Part shown: positions 1-8,498 of the stretch, piece after piece
Numbering within the stretch: the stretch's first letter is position 1
How the letters are laid out: every line of letters starts with the position of its first letter
NCBI GenBank assembly: GCA_022508605.1
Contig: JAFLUX010000018.1
Location: 1-40,618, forward strand
DNA length: 40,618 bases
Reading direction: 5' to 3'
From: Bacteroidales bacterium
GTDB taxonomy: Bacteria > Bacteroidota > Bacteroidia > Bacteroidales > UBA932
The notes under the pieces: model-generated
What the model was told of the DNA's origin: nothing
The model's input: only the letters and a program-made list of their open reading frames with translations
Database searches by the model: none
Translations under genes and position numbers: made by a program

Positions 1-2726
1 ACCTCTCCGGTGGAGGCCATGTCCACGCCGAGCACCGGGTCCGCCTTGCCGAGACGGGCGAACGAGAACTGCGAGCATTTGATTCCTACATAGTCGAGCT
101 CGAACGGGTCTATGTCCATCTTCTCCGGACGCTGTCCGAGCATGCAACGGGTCGCCAAATCTATAAAATTGACTTTCAGCACCTTGGACACAAACGGGAA
201 ACTGCGCGAGGCCCTCAGGTTGCATTCGATGACCTTGATGTAGTTGTCGCTTGCCAGGAACTGGATGTTGAAAGGTCCGGTGATATTCAGCTCCGCCGCA
301 ATGGCCGCAGTGGTCTTGCGTATCTTAGCGGCTGTGATTCCGTAGATTTTCTGCGGGGGGAACTGTATCGTGGCATCGCCCGAATGCACCCCGGCAAACT
401 CTATATGTTCGGAAATGGCATAGGCTATGACCTTGCCGCCGTCCGCCACCGCATCGCACTCGAGCTCCTTGCAGCGCTGCATGAAAGAGCTTATGACCAC
501 AGGGTGCTCCTCGGACACCTCAACCGCCATGTCGAGGAAGATGCGCAGGTCCTCTCGGCTGTAGCATACGTTCATCGCAGCCCCGGAAAGCACATACGAA
601 GGGCGCACGAGCACGGGGAATCCCACCTCGGCAACGAACCTGTCCACATCTTCCATAGTGGTCAGCTCGCTCCACCTCGGCTGGTCTATTCCGAGCTTGT
701 CCACAATCTGGGAGAATTTGTTGCGGTCCTCCGCCCTGTCTATGTCGCGCGCTGCCGTACCCAGAATATGGATTCCGGCACGCATCAGCGGCATGGCGAG
801 GTTGTTCGGAATCTGCCCTCCCATGCTCACGATGACCCCGTAAGGCTTCTCCAGTCCGCATATCTCCATCACCGTCTCGAAACTGAGCTCATCGAAATAC
901 AGGCGGTCGCAGACGTCGTAGTCGGTAGACACCGTCTCCGGATTGTAATTTATCATTATGGCCCTGTAGCCGCTCTTGCGCAGCGTGTTCAGGGCATTGA
1001 CCCCGCACCAGTCGAACTCCACGCTGGAGCCTATCCGGTAGGCTCCCGAGCCGAGCACTATTACGGTGTCGGAGCCGTCGTCGAACGGAATGTCGTCCGT
1101 CTCGCCGTTGTAGGTAAGGTAGAGGTAGTTCGTAGACGAGGGGAACTCTGCGGCAAGCGTGTCTATCTGCTTCACGCAGGGCCTGAGCTTCAAAGAAATG
1201 CGCCGTTCGCGCACAGCGCTTTCCGGGATGCCGAACACCCTGGCTATCTGCATGTCCGAGAAGCCCTGGCGCTTGGCCTTGCGAAGCAGCTCGAAAGGCA
1301 CGTTCTCCAATTGTCCGCAGCCTTCGAGTTCGCGGTAGCTCGCCTCTATGTTTTCCAATTTGTCGATAAACCAGCGGTCTATCTTGGTGAGCTGATGGAT
1401 GCGCTCCGCGCTGTATCCGGCCTCGAAAGCGGCAGCTATGGCAAAGATGCGGGTGTCGGTGGGGTTGCTCAGCGCATCATCGAGGTCTTCCTGCCTGTAA
1501 GGCTTGTTGCAGACGAATCCGTTGGCCCCCTGCCCTATCATCCGCAGGCCCTTCTGAATCGCCTCCTCGAAAGTGCGTCCTATGGCCATCACCTCCCCCA
1601 CGCTTTTCATGCTGGAGCCAATCTCGCGCGAAACGCCCTTGAACTTCGCCAAATCCCAGCGGGGTATCTTGCATACCACATAGTCGAGGGCCGGCTCGAA
1701 AAAGGCCGGAGTCGTCTTGGTGACTTCATTCTTAAGCTCGAACAGACCGTAGCCGAGGCCCAGTTTGGCGGCTATGAAGGCCAAAGGGTAGCCCGTGGCC
1801 TTGGAAGCGAGGGCCGAAGAACGGCTCAGGCGGGCGTTCACCTCTATCACGCGGTAGTCTTCTCCGTCAGGGCTGAAGGCGTACTGCACGTTGCACTCCC
1901 CCACTATGCCCACGTGGCGGACTATATCTATCGCCGTCTTGCGCAGAAAGTGGTATTCGTCGTTGGTGAGCGTCTGTGAGGGGGCCACGACTATGCTCTC
2001 TCCGGTGTGTATGCCGAGAGGGTCGAAATTCTCCATGTTGCACACTGTGATGCAGTTGTCGTAGCAGTCGCGCACCACTTCATATTCGATTTCCTTCCAC
2101 CCTCTCAGGGATTTTTCCACGAGCACCTGCGGGGAGAACGAGAAAGCCTTTCCGGCGACGGCATCCAGTTCCTGCTCATTTTCGCAGAATCCCGAGCCGA
2201 GCCCGCCGAGGGCGTATGCGGCACGGATAATCACGGGGTACCCCACCTCGGCGGCCGCGGCCCGAGCCTCTTCGAGGCTGGATGCCGCATGCGACCTTAT
2301 GGTCTTTACGCCTATCTCATCCAGGCGCTCCACGAAAAGCTCGCGGTCTTCCGTATCTATTATGGACTGCACCGGAGTGCCCAGCACCCTGACGCCGTTC
2401 GCATCGAGCACCCCGCTCTTGAACAGCTCCACCCCGCAGTTGAGGGCCGTCTGCCCTCCGAAAGAGAGCAATATGCCCTGAGGCTTTTCCTTTTTGATGA
2501 CTTTCTCCACGAAAAACGGGGTAACAGGCAGGAAATACACCTTGTCGGCCACGCCCTCCGAAGTCTGCACGGTGGCGATATTGGGGTTGATGAGCACGGT
2601 GGAGATACCCTCCTCGCGCAAGGCCTTCAGGGCCTGCGACCCGCTGTAGTCAAATTCTCCCGCCTCGCCTATCTTGAGCGCGCCGGAGCCGAGCACCAGA
2701 ACTTTTTTGATACCGGAGTCAATCAT
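1..2726 (-). CDS. carB: Carbamoyl-phosphate synthase large subunit (3' end outside window)
   Basis: Large ATP-grasp subunit of carbamoyl-phosphate synthase. It makes carbamoyl phosphate from bicarbonate, ammonia passed from CarA, and two ATP, for pyrimidine and arginine synthesis. The reading frame is open from ATG at 2726 to the left edge, about 908 codons against roughly 1070 for the family, so the C-terminal allosteric region lies outside. Both halves show the expected duplicated ATP-grasp architecture: [20 protein letters not shown] near the start, its second-half counterpart [19 protein letters not shown], and the [16 protein letters not shown] loops. The start lies 2 bp beyond the carA stop, so the two are co-transcribed and probably translationally coupled. 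It is intact as far as visible. Identification is near certain. Confidence 0.97.
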   Translation of the reverse strand, partial: MIDSGIKKVLVLGSGALKIGEAGEFDYSGSQALKALREEGISTVLINPNIATVQTSEGVADKVYFLPVTPFFVEKVIKKEKPQGILLSFGGQTALNCGVELFKSGVLDANGVRVLGTPVQSIIDTEDRELFVERLDEIGVKTIRSHAASSLEEARAAAAEVGYPVIIRAAYALGGLGSGFCENEQELDAVAGKAFSFSPQVLVEKSLRGWKEIEYEVVRDCYDNCITVCNMENFDPLGIHTGESIVVAPSQTLTNDEYHFLRKTAIDIVRHVGIVGECNVQYAFSPDGEDYRVIEVNARLSRSSALASKATGYPLAFIAAKLGLGYGLFELKNEVTKTTPAFFEPALDYVVCKIPRWDLAKFKGVSREIGSSMKSVGEVMAIGRTFEEAIQKGLRMIGQGANGFVCNKPYRQEDLDDALSNPTDTRIFAIAAAFEAGYSAERIHQLTKIDRWFIDKLENIEASYRELEGCGQLENVPFELLRKAKRQGFSDMQIARVFGIPESAVRERRISLKLRPCVKQIDTLAAEFPSSTNYLYLTYNGETDDIPFDDGSDTVIVLGSGAYRIGSSVEFDWCGVNALNTLRKSGYRAIMINYNPETVSTDYDVCDRLYFDELSFETVMEICGLEKPYGVIVSMGGQIPNNLAMPLMRAGIHILGTAARDIDRAEDRNKFSQIVDKLGIDQPRWSELTTMEDVDRFVAEVGFPVLVRPSYVLSGAAMNVCYSREDLRIFLDMAVEVSEEHPVVISSFMQRCKELECDAVADGGKVIAYAISEHIEFAGVHSGDATIQFPPQKIYGITAAKIRKTTAAIAAELNITGPFNIQFLASDNYIKVIECNLRASRSFPFVSKVLKVNFIDLATRCMLGQRPEKMDIDPFELDYVGIKCSQFSFARLGKADPVLGVDMASTGE

Positions 2727-2728
2727 AC

Positions 2729-3805
2729 TTACAGTTTGGAAATAAATTCATCGAAGAAGAAATCGGTGTCCACCGGACCGCTCGACGCCTCGGGGTGGAA
2801 CTGGGCGGAGAAAAAGGGCTTGCTGCTGTGGCGTATGCCCTCGTTGGTGCCGTCGTTCATATTGACGAAATACGGCTCCCACCCGTCCGGCAGGCTGCCG
2901 GCATCCACGGCGAATCCATGATTCTGCGAGGTGATGAAACACTTGTCCGTTCCTACCATGCGCACAGGCTGGTTATGGCTGCGGTGGCCGTACTTCAGCT
3001 TGTATGTACCGGCTCCCGCGGCCATGCTGAGCAGCTGGTTGCCCATGCATATCCCGCATACCGGCCTGTCCCCCTCCAGGGCCTTGCGTATATGCTCCAC
3101 GCTAACGCCGCAAAGCGCGGGATTCCCCGGTCCGTTGGAAATGAAAAGACCGTCCCATTCGAGATTGTTGAAGTCATAGTCCCAGGGCACCCTTATGAGT
3201 TCCACCCCGCGCTCCACGAGGCAGCGCAGAATCTGATGCTTCACTCCGCAGTCCACGAGCACGACTTTTTTCTCGCCGCGCCCGTAGCGTATCACCTCGC
3301 GGCAGCTTACCGCGGCCACCTGGTTCTCCAAATTGGGGTCCGCCACGGGACCGCATTCCTCCGAGCCTTCGGGCACGATGCGGCCGAGCATGGCCCCCTC
3401 CTCCCTGAGCATCTGGGTAAGGGCCCTCGTGTCCACGCCGCAGATGCCGGGAATCCTGTGTTCCTGCAACCACTCCCCGAGGCTTTTCACGGCATCGTAG
3501 TGGCTGTATTTTTCGCTGTAGTCGGAAATGATGAGCCCGCGCACATGAATCTTCTCGGACTCGAATGTCTTGCAGATGCCGTCGGAGTCCACCTCCATGG
3601 GAGGAATCCCGTAGTTGCCTATTAGAGGATATGTGACGCACAGTATCTGGCCCGAATAGGAGGGGTCCGTCAGGCTTTCGGGATATCCCACCACCGCAGT
3701 GGAAAACACCACCTCGCCCTCGCACGGGCCGTCATATCCGAAACTGCGGCCCTCCATCCTGCGTCCGTTCTGCAGCACGAGGGTCACTTTCTTCCGCATT
3801 TCCAT
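2729..3805 (-). CDS. carA: Carbamoyl-phosphate synthase small (glutaminase) subunit
   Basis: Class I glutamine amidotransferase subunit that hydrolyses glutamine and channels ammonia to CarB. At 358 residues it is the normal length. The N-terminal CPSase_sm domain comes first ([38 protein letters not shown]). The GATase domain follows, with the nucleophile cysteine in [11 protein letters not shown] and the catalytic His-Glu pair in [10 protein letters not shown]. The nucleophile elbow reads GICMGNQ rather than the commoner GICLGHQ, a conservative variation. The ATG at 3805 gives MEMRKK; an in-frame ATG at 3799 is an equally good start. It sits 15 bp after the flavodoxin-like gene and 2 bp before carB, with no promoter-like box between, so all three probably share a transcript. 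Confidence 0.97.
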   Translation of the reverse strand: MEMRKKVTLVLQNGRRMEGRSFGYDGPCEGEVVFSTAVVGYPESLTDPSYSGQILCVTYPLIGNYGIPPMEVDSDGICKTFESEKIHVRGLIISDYSEKYSHYDAVKSLGEWLQEHRIPGICGVDTRALTQMLREEGAMLGRIVPEGSEECGPVADPNLENQVAAVSCREVIRYGRGEKKVVLVDCGVKHQILRCLVERGVELIRVPWDYDFNNLEWDGLFISNGPGNPALCGVSVEHIRKALEGDRPVCGICMGNQLLSMAAGAGTYKLKYGHRSHNQPVRMVGTDKCFITSQNHGFAVDAGSLPDGWEPYFVNMNDGTNEGIRHSSKPFFSAQFHPEASSGPVDTDFFFDEFISKL

Positions 3806-3820
3806 AGTATCGTCGGGGGC

Positions 3821-4543
3821 TTAGCGTATGAAGTTGGTGCGGTTCCAGTTTTCGTCTTCGCGTCCCGGCGCCCGCCTTCCGCCCGTAGCCTCGAGAAGCC
3901 AGGCCATGTTGTTGGCGAGGGCCCTCATCGTCTGCAGGCCTTCGGCATCCAGGGAAGCCTCGCCGGGAGTACTGCCGTAGACTATGTTCCAGTACTGCGA
4001 GCCGACCACCGGCATGTTCATCATCAGGAACGGCATGTTGAGAGTCTCGAAAGACGCGGTGGCCCCTCCGCGGCGGCACACCGCCACTGCTGCGGCGGGC
4101 TTGCCCGACACGGCCGCCCCGTTGGAATAGAATGCTCTCTGGATGATGCTGAGAACGGCGCCGTTGGGCTGTCCGTAATATACCGGAGCACCGACAATCA
4201 GCGCATCGGCATCGGCGAACTTCCCGCTTATGGCATTGGTGATGTCGTCATCGAAGACGCACGCGCCCGGCGACTTCTTGCACTTCTGGCAGGCGGCGCA
4301 GCCCCTCACAGGCTTGTTTCCTATCCACACGATTTCACTGTCGATGCCTTTCTTTTCGAGTTGGCCGGCTATCTCTGCCAGCGCCGTGGCAGTATTGCCT
4401 TTCTGACGGGGGCTCCCGTTGATCATCAAAACTTTCATTCTCTTACCGCTTTTGCTGTTTGCGAAAACTTCCGCCCCGGATGCGGCCAGCAGCGCTCCTC
4501 CGGCAGCGGCGGCCGTCCTGGTTATAAAATCTCTTCGTTCCAT
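3821..4543 (-). CDS. Tat-signal flavodoxin-fold NAD(P)H-dependent oxidoreductase
   Basis: A 240-residue protein of the NADPH-dependent FMN reductase/iron-sulfur-flavoprotein-like family. Residues 1-30 look like a twin-arginine signal (MERRDFITRTAAAAGG followed by an alanine-rich stretch), implying folded export to the periplasm. The flavodoxin domain begins at about 35 with the phosphate loop NGSPRQKGNT. A cysteine cluster RGCAACQKCKK follows, as in this family, where it may bind metal or act as a redox thiol. Then come VGAPVYYGQPN and the C-terminal NWNRTNFIR. The substrate is unknown. It is the first gene of a leftward unit with carA and carB, an association that may be only positional. A TAATTTTG box at 4602-4609 is a plausible promoter. 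Family is fairly sure; physiological role is not. Confidence 0.85.
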   Translation of the reverse strand: MERRDFITRTAAAAGGALLAASGAEVFANSKSGKRMKVLMINGSPRQKGNTATALAEIAGQLEKKGIDSEIVWIGNKPVRGCAACQKCKKSPGACVFDDDITNAISGKFADADALIVGAPVYYGQPNGAVLSIIQRAFYSNGAAVSGKPAAAVAVCRRGGATASFETLNMPFLMMNMPVVGSQYWNIVYGSTPGEASLDAEGLQTMRALANNMAWLLEATGGRRAPGREDENWNRTNFIR

Positions 4544-4601
4544 ATAGACTTTGCAAGTTGCGCGTCCGCTCCGGCAAAAGACGCCGGCGGAGCGCCGCCT
4601 G

Positions 4602-4609
4602 CAAAATTA
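4602..4609 (-). promoter_or_regulatory. Putative -7 box for the flavodoxin-carAB unit
   Basis: On the minus strand the bases read TAATTTTG, a full match to the Bacteroidetes -7 consensus TAnnTTTG. Predicted transcription would begin near 4598, giving a leader of about 55 nt before the ATG at 4543. No convincing TTTG -33 box was found upstream. It lies 12 bp from the -7 box of the divergent gene, so the two polymerase footprints would overlap. Confidence 0.4.
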
Positions 4610-4621
4610 AGAAACTATTGC

Positions 4622-4629
4622 TATATTTG
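4622..4629 (+). promoter_or_regulatory. Putative -7 box for the kinase-RapZ/murU unit
   Basis: TATATTTG followed by C is a perfect match to the Bacteroidetes -7 consensus. The surrounding ATTGCTATATTTGC is identical to the minus-strand box in front of the tRNA at 7769-7776, which supports a real promoter. Predicted start is near 4634, giving a leader of about 70 nt before the ATG at 4706. Confidence 0.55.
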
Positions 4630-4705
4630 CGCGGCCCGGCAAGAAAAGATGAAAGAATCCGGACGCATTTTCACCTGTTCCCTCTGTTGACAAGGCAATA
4701 CGGAT

Positions 4706-6124
4706 ATGGAAGACACGCTCAAAAGACTGTTTGAACAGTACACCGGCCGTCAACCGGAGTCCCGCACGGAACTTCCGGGGTCGGGCAGCAACCGGCGCTA
4801 CTTCAGGATGCAGGCCGGAAATATCTCGCTGATAGGAGTAATCGGCACCAGCCCGGAGGAGAACAGGGCCTTCGTCACGCTCTCCCGCCACTTCAGGGAA
4901 AAAGGGCTGAAGGTGCCGGCCGTGTTCGCATCTTCCGAAGACGCCCTGTCGTACATACAGGAAGACCTCGGCGACAAGATACTTTTCGACAGTATAGCGC
5001 AGGGGCGCGAAAGCGGGCTGTACAGTTCCATGGAGACGGCCCTGCTATGCCGCACCATCGAGCAGCTGCCGAGAATCCAGTTCCGCGGAGGCAGCGGGCT
5101 GGACTGGAGCGTATGCCACCCGCAGCCGGCCTTCGATGCCAGGACCATAGACTTCGACCTCAATTATTTCAAATACTGTTTCCTCAAGGCCACCGGAGTC
5201 GAGTTTAACGAAGTGCTGCTTCAGGACGACTTCGAGAAGATGAAGGCCGACCTGCTGGAAGAACAGGGCGACACGTTCATGTACCGCGACTTCCAGGCGC
5301 GCAACGTGATGATACGCGACGGAGAACCCTGGTTCATAGATTTCCAGGGAGGCCGCAGGGGCCCGATATACTACGATGTCGCATCGTTCATCTGGCAGGC
5401 GCGCTCCCGCTACCCGGAAGAGCTGAAGCAAGAGCTCATACGCACATACGTCAGGTCGCTGCGCAGTTTCCGGGAAGTTGACGAGGATCTTTTCAACGAG
5501 CGTCTCAGGCTGTTCGTGCTGTTCCGCACACTGCAGGTGCTCGGGGCATACGGATTCCGCGGCTACTTTGAAAAGAAGCCCCACTTCCTCGCCAGCGTGC
5601 CGTTCGCCATGGACAACCTGCGCGCCCTGCTCAGGAAACCTTTCGACAGCTACCCCTATCTGAATGACCTGCTCTCTCAGCTGAGCTCCATGCCGCAGTT
5701 CTACGAAAGCACTTCCAACACGAGGCTCGAGGTGCGCATCTACAGTTTCGCCTACAAGAAAGGCATTCCGGCAGACAATACCGGAAACGGTGGCGGCTAC
5801 GTATTCGACTGCCGCTCCATCAACAATCCCGGGAAGTACGAGCACTACCGCCAGTTCAACGGCAACGACCCCGAAGTAATCAAGTTTCTCGAAGACGACG
5901 GAGAGGTCACGGAATTTCTCGCGAGCGTGTACAGGCTCGCCGAGGCCCACGTGCAGCGCTTCATCGAACGCAAGTTCACACACCTGCAGATATGTTTCGG
6001 ATGCACCGGGGGCCAGCACCGCTCCGTCTACTGCGCCGAGCACCTTGCAAGGCACCTTGCCGGCAAGTTCAACGTGAGGGTGCGCCTGACGCACAGGGAA
6101 ATGAACATGGAAAAAATACTTTAG
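4706..6124 (+). CDS. AmgK-like sugar kinase fused to RapZ C-terminal domain
   Basis: A 472-residue two-domain protein. Residues 1-330 are an aminoglycoside-phosphotransferase-fold kinase of the AmgK type (anomeric MurNAc/GlcNAc kinase of peptidoglycan recycling). Visible are the N-terminal GSGSNRRYFRM, a Brenner-type catalytic loop MYRDFQARNVM (Asp195, Asn200) and the metal-binding WFIDFQGG (Asp212) followed by GPIYYDVASF. Residues 340-467 match the C-terminal domain of the RNase adaptor RapZ: SFAYKKGIP, GGGYVFDCRSINNPG and the hallmark FGCTGGQHRSVYCAEHLA (Lys to Gln against E. coli). The RapZ N-terminal P-loop domain is absent. In enteric bacteria this C-domain binds glucosamine-6-phosphate. 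The next gene, 3 bp on, is MurU-like, matching the AmgK-MurU salvage pair. Domain calls are strong; the sugar substrate is inferred. Confidence 0.88.
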   Translation: MEDTLKRLFEQYTGRQPESRTELPGSGSNRRYFRMQAGNISLIGVIGTSPEENRAFVTLSRHFREKGLKVPAVFASSEDALSYIQEDLGDKILFDSIAQGRESGLYSSMETALLCRTIEQLPRIQFRGGSGLDWSVCHPQPAFDARTIDFDLNYFKYCFLKATGVEFNEVLLQDDFEKMKADLLEEQGDTFMYRDFQARNVMIRDGEPWFIDFQGGRRGPIYYDVASFIWQARSRYPEELKQELIRTYVRSLRSFREVDEDLFNERLRLFVLFRTLQVLGAYGFRGYFEKKPHFLASVPFAMDNLRALLRKPFDSYPYLNDLLSQLSSMPQFYESTSNTRLEVRIYSFAYKKGIPADNTGNGGGYVFDCRSINNPGKYEHYRQFNGNDPEVIKFLEDDGEVTEFLASVYRLAEAHVQRFIERKFTHLQICFGCTGGQHRSVYCAEHLARHLAGKFNVRVRLTHREMNMEKIL

Positions 6125-6127
6125 CCC

Positions 6128-6871
6128 ATGAAAGCGATGGTCTTCGCCGCCGGGCTCGGCACCCGTCTCAAACCACTTACGGACACCATGCCCAAGGCCC
6201 TCGTGAAAGTGTCCGGCAAGCCCCTCATCGGATATATACTCGGCAAGCTCGCAGCATCCGGCTACGATGACATAACAGTCAACGTACACCACTTCCCGCA
6301 GCAAATCCGGGAGTATCTTCTACGGGAGGACTTCGGGGCGAGGATTTCCATCTCGGACGAGAGCGGGATGCTGCTGGAGACGGGAGGGGCGCTGTGGATG
6401 GCCCGCCCCTTGCTGGAAGGAGGCTCCGGACCTTTCCTCGTCCACAACGTGGACATCCTTTCCAACCTGGATTTCGCCGGTTTCCGCTCCGCCTTCCGTC
6501 CCGGGGCGCTCGCCGTCCTGGCGGTCAGCGACAGGAAGACCAGGCGCTACCTGCTTTTCGACGCCGACATGAGACTCGTCGGATGGACTGACGCTCTCAC
6601 AGGAGAGGTCAGAAGCCCGTTTCCAGGCCTGGACCCGTCCACCTGCCGCAGATATGCTTTTGCCGGCATACACAACATCTCTCCCGCAATATTCGAAGTC
6701 TTCGACAGGCTCGGATTTTCCGGTCGTTTCTCCATCATTGACTTCTACCTCAGGGCCTGTGCCGAGTATCCCGTCTACGGAGTGGTGCCCGATGATTTCA
6801 AGATGCTCGATGTCGGAAAAGCGGGGAGCATAGAGGAAGCCGAAAATAATTTGTCTATCTTTGCCGTATGA
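6128..6871 (+). CDS. murU: MurU-like sugar-1-phosphate nucleotidyltransferase
   Basis: A 247-residue cytoplasmic NTP-transferase. The N-terminus carries the signature FAAGLGTRLKPLTDTMPKAL with the downstream lysine-rich loop LVKVSGKPLIG. The metal-binding aspartate follows in LVHNVDILSN, then AGIHNISPAIFE. Family members join a nucleotide to a sugar-1-phosphate. Placement 3 bp after an AmgK-like kinase makes MurNAc-alpha-1-phosphate uridylyltransferase (UDP-MurNAc salvage) the best guess. Mannose- or glucose-1-phosphate enzymes share the same signature, so the gene symbol is an inference from context. Its last codons overlap the next gene by an ATGA. Confidence 0.78.
   Translation: MKAMVFAAGLGTRLKPLTDTMPKALVKVSGKPLIGYILGKLAASGYDDITVNVHHFPQQIREYLLREDFGARISISDESGMLLETGGALWMARPLLEGGSGPFLVHNVDILSNLDFAGFRSAFRPGALAVLAVSDRKTRRYLLFDADMRLVGWTDALTGEVRSPFPGLDPSTCRRYAFAGIHNISPAIFEVFDRLGFSGRFSIIDFYLRACAEYPVYGVVPDDFKMLDVGKAGSIEEAENNLSIFAV
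6856..6863 (+). promoter_or_regulatory. Putative -7 box inside murU, directly before the next ATG
   Basis: TATCTTTG, followed by C, lies in the last codons of the murU-like gene and is separated from the ATG at 6868 by only four bases. If used, transcription would begin at or next to that ATG and make a leaderless message for the outer-membrane barrel gene. The same spacing is seen before the mscS-like gene at 15570-15577. Confidence 0.4.
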
Positions 6872-7596
6872 AAAAGATTATCGCATGCCTTACCGTCCTT
6901 GCGGCCATGGCCTCAGCTGCTTCGGCCCAGGACATCGACTACCTCCGCGGGCTTGAGCTCAACGAGGGCAAGAAAGTGAAAACCAGCCTCAAGGCCGTAT
7001 TCCCCATGCAGTTCGGCATGAGCTCCCTGATGAACATCTCCTACAACAGCCCCCGGATGAGGGAGCTTGCATCCGAAGACATGCTGGCTACCAGTCTGCC
7101 CAAGAGTTTCTTCTACAGTTTCGAACTCCTCGGAATCAACTTCAGTTCCGCAGGCAGTCCGGTAGAAGTGAATCTCGGACTGCGCTTTTCTTTTCTCGAC
7201 ATAGCCTTCAAGCGGTCCGACTACACTTTCAGGGAAAGGGAGGGCGAAGTCATTCCCATACTCATCAGGCAGGAGAATCCCGACTACAACTCCAATAAGT
7301 CCAAGGTTCACGCAAATTACATAGGAGTCCCGCTGCGATTCATCTACAATGTGGACAAGGTGAAGTTCCATGCCGGGGCAAGCGCAGAATACCTCATAAA
7401 AGGCTACACCAAGTACAAGGCCCCCTCCAAGCGCTCCGACATCAACGGGCTGTTCAACAGTTTCAGGGGCACTGTGGAAGGCGGCATCACGTACGGTCCC
7501 TGGGGCATCTACGTGAATTACGCGCTGACTCCCGTATTCGACCCTGCCATAAGCAACGCCAACACATTCACGGTAGGCCTGAGCTTCGTGCTTTAG
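6868..7596 (+). CDS. Small outer-membrane beta-barrel protein
   Basis: A 242-residue protein with a clear Sec signal peptide (MKKIIACLTVLAAMASAASA, then QD). It is rich in alternating aromatic/polar strands: YSFELLGINFSS, VEVNLGLRFSFLDI, KVKFHAGASAEYLIKGY, GGITYGPWGIYVNYAL, FTVGLSFVL. It ends in a hydrophobic residue pattern typical of barrels inserted by the BAM machinery. It resembles the porin/outer-membrane beta-barrel families common in Bacteroidetes. No substrate can be named. It overlaps the murU-like gene by 4 bp (ATGA), but an internal promoter box at 6856 may allow separate expression. A strong hairpin terminator follows at 7641. Confidence 0.75.
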   Translation: MKKIIACLTVLAAMASAASAQDIDYLRGLELNEGKKVKTSLKAVFPMQFGMSSLMNISYNSPRMRELASEDMLATSLPKSFFYSFELLGINFSSAGSPVEVNLGLRFSFLDIAFKRSDYTFREREGEVIPILIRQENPDYNSNKSKVHANYIGVPLRFIYNVDKVKFHAGASAEYLIKGYTKYKAPSKRSDINGLFNSFRGTVEGGITYGPWGIYVNYALTPVFDPAISNANTFTVGLSFVL

Positions 7597-7640
7597 GCGC
7601 CGGTATAAGCGTCCTGCACGGCACGCGGACGGGCAAAACA

Positions 7641-7673
7641 AAAACGGGCAGATTGTTGAAATCTGTCCGTTTT
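7641..7673. terminator. Bidirectional rho-independent terminator
   Basis: Bases 7644-7654 pair with 7660-7670 around a five-base loop; flanking AAA/TTT extends the stem to 14 bp. On the plus strand all pairs form (one G-U) and the stem runs into a short T run, ending the barrel-gene transcript. On the minus strand one A-C mismatch appears but a longer broken T tract follows (7635-7644), so it probably also ends the tRNA transcript, whose CCA end touches it. Confidence 0.75.
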
Positions 7674-7750
7674 GGTAGGGACGGTCGGATTCGAACCGAC
7701 GACCTCTTCAATGTGACTGAAGCGCTCTAAACCAGCTGAGCTACGCCCCT
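7673..7750 (-). tRNA. tRNA-Val (anticodon CAC), CCA encoded
   Basis: The 78-base minus-strand sequence folds as a full cloverleaf. The acceptor stem is AGGGGCG/CGTCCCT (one G-U), the D-arm GCTC/GAGC, the anticodon stem CTTCA/TGAAG, and the T-arm GTCGG-TTCGAAT-CCGAC. The discriminator is A and the terminal CCA is encoded. The seven-base anticodon loop GTCACAT places CAC at 7713-7715, which reads valine GUG codons. A perfect -7 box lies 18 bases upstream and a hairpin terminator abuts its 3' end, so it is a single-gene transcript. No second tRNA is adjacent. Confidence 0.93.
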
Positions 7751-7768
7751 GTCTCCCGTTCGGGACTG

Positions 7769-7776
7769 CAAATATA
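7769..7776 (-). promoter_or_regulatory. Putative -7 box for tRNA-Val
   Basis: The minus strand reads TATATTTG followed by C, identical in box and flank (ATTGCTATATTTGC) to the box at 4622-4629. Predicted start near 7765 gives a leader of about 15 nt to be removed by RNase P. Just upstream, 7779-7794 is a perfect 7-bp inverted repeat (AATTATC-CT-GATAATT) that could be an operator or chance. Confidence 0.55.
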
Positions 7777-7886
7777 GCAATTATCCTGATAATTCCAGCT
7801 TTTTTCAAGAAAAAAATTCGCGCCCTGCTAAAATGGCCGACAAATAGTCACGGGCACGGATTTTGCGGCTTTTCCCCTCTCTGAAT

Positions 7887-8498
7887 ATGAAGAAAAACTG
7901 TATCGTTCCGATGATTCTGGCCATAGCCCTGTGCGCCTGTTCGAAACAGGGCCCTGCGGCCTACAGAGGCTATTATTCTTTCAAGACAGGAGGCTCGGTG
8001 GACGTAAGCGGCCGCCTGTACGAGCTTCAGCGCGACACCGTCGCCATCGACACCACGGTAAGGGAATACAACATAGGAGGAAGGATATTCCGCGACACCG
8101 TATACCGTTACACGGTGCATACCGACACACTCGGCTTCAGGGACACCACCATGCTGCGCCGCCTCGTGGCGGAAAGCGGTCAGATGCACATACTGGGCGA
8201 CTACGGGAAGCACATGAAGCTGACGATGAACATCACCGGAGGGGATCCGGTGGTATTCGACGCCACCGCGGAAAGCGACGGAAGCATCAGGCTCGGAGAG
8301 ACACGCCGGATGGTAGCCCTGCGCCCGGACTCGGACGGGGACCCGGTAAGTTTCGACCTGTCCGTGGGCGGAAGCGGCAGACGATATGAAAACGTGCTCA
8401 TATTCGACCTGGTCTACACCGGCAAGTACGAATACGACGGTTTCGACGGATATATAAGCGACTCACGTATCAACTGCATAGCCACTGAAAATGAATAG
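7887..8498 (+). CDS. Uncharacterised lipoprotein heading the RND efflux operon
   Basis: About 203 residues. The start at 7887 is preferred because it places a compact signal peptide MKKNCIVPMILAIALCAC at the N-terminus with a lipobox-like LCAC; an in-frame ATG at 7863 would add eight residues. The mature part shows a repeated RDT-containing beta pattern (LQRDTVAIDTTV, FRDTVYRYTVHTDT, FRDTTM) and otherwise no motif I recognise. The 3' end overlaps the adaptor gene by 8 bp, so it is the first gene of the efflux operon. It may be an accessory of the pump or a passenger gene. The function is unknown. Confidence 0.7.
   Translation: MKKNCIVPMILAIALCACSKQGPAAYRGYYSFKTGGSVDVSGRLYELQRDTVAIDTTVREYNIGGRIFRDTVYRYTVHTDTLGFRDTTMLRRLVAESGQMHILGDYGKHMKLTMNITGGDPVVFDATAESDGSIRLGETRRMVALRPDSDGDPVSFDLSVGGSGRRYENVLIFDLVYTGKYEYDGFDGYISDSRINCIATENE

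Noticed and set aside
384..1979. Long open frame on the plus strand opposite carB
   Set aside because: Its translation is unlike any family and is rich in His/Arg/Gly; it mirrors the codon pattern of carB on the other strand. GC-rich coding DNA produces such shadows.
4706..6124. Full RapZ with RNase-adaptor function acting on GlmY/GlmZ-like RNAs
   Set aside because: The RapZ N-terminal P-loop domain is missing and no GlmY/GlmZ-like RNA was seen nearby; only the C-domain is shared.
7673..7750. tRNA-Val as an integration site of a mobile element
   Set aside because: No integrase, no second copy of the tRNA 3' end and no change of gene content next to it were seen.
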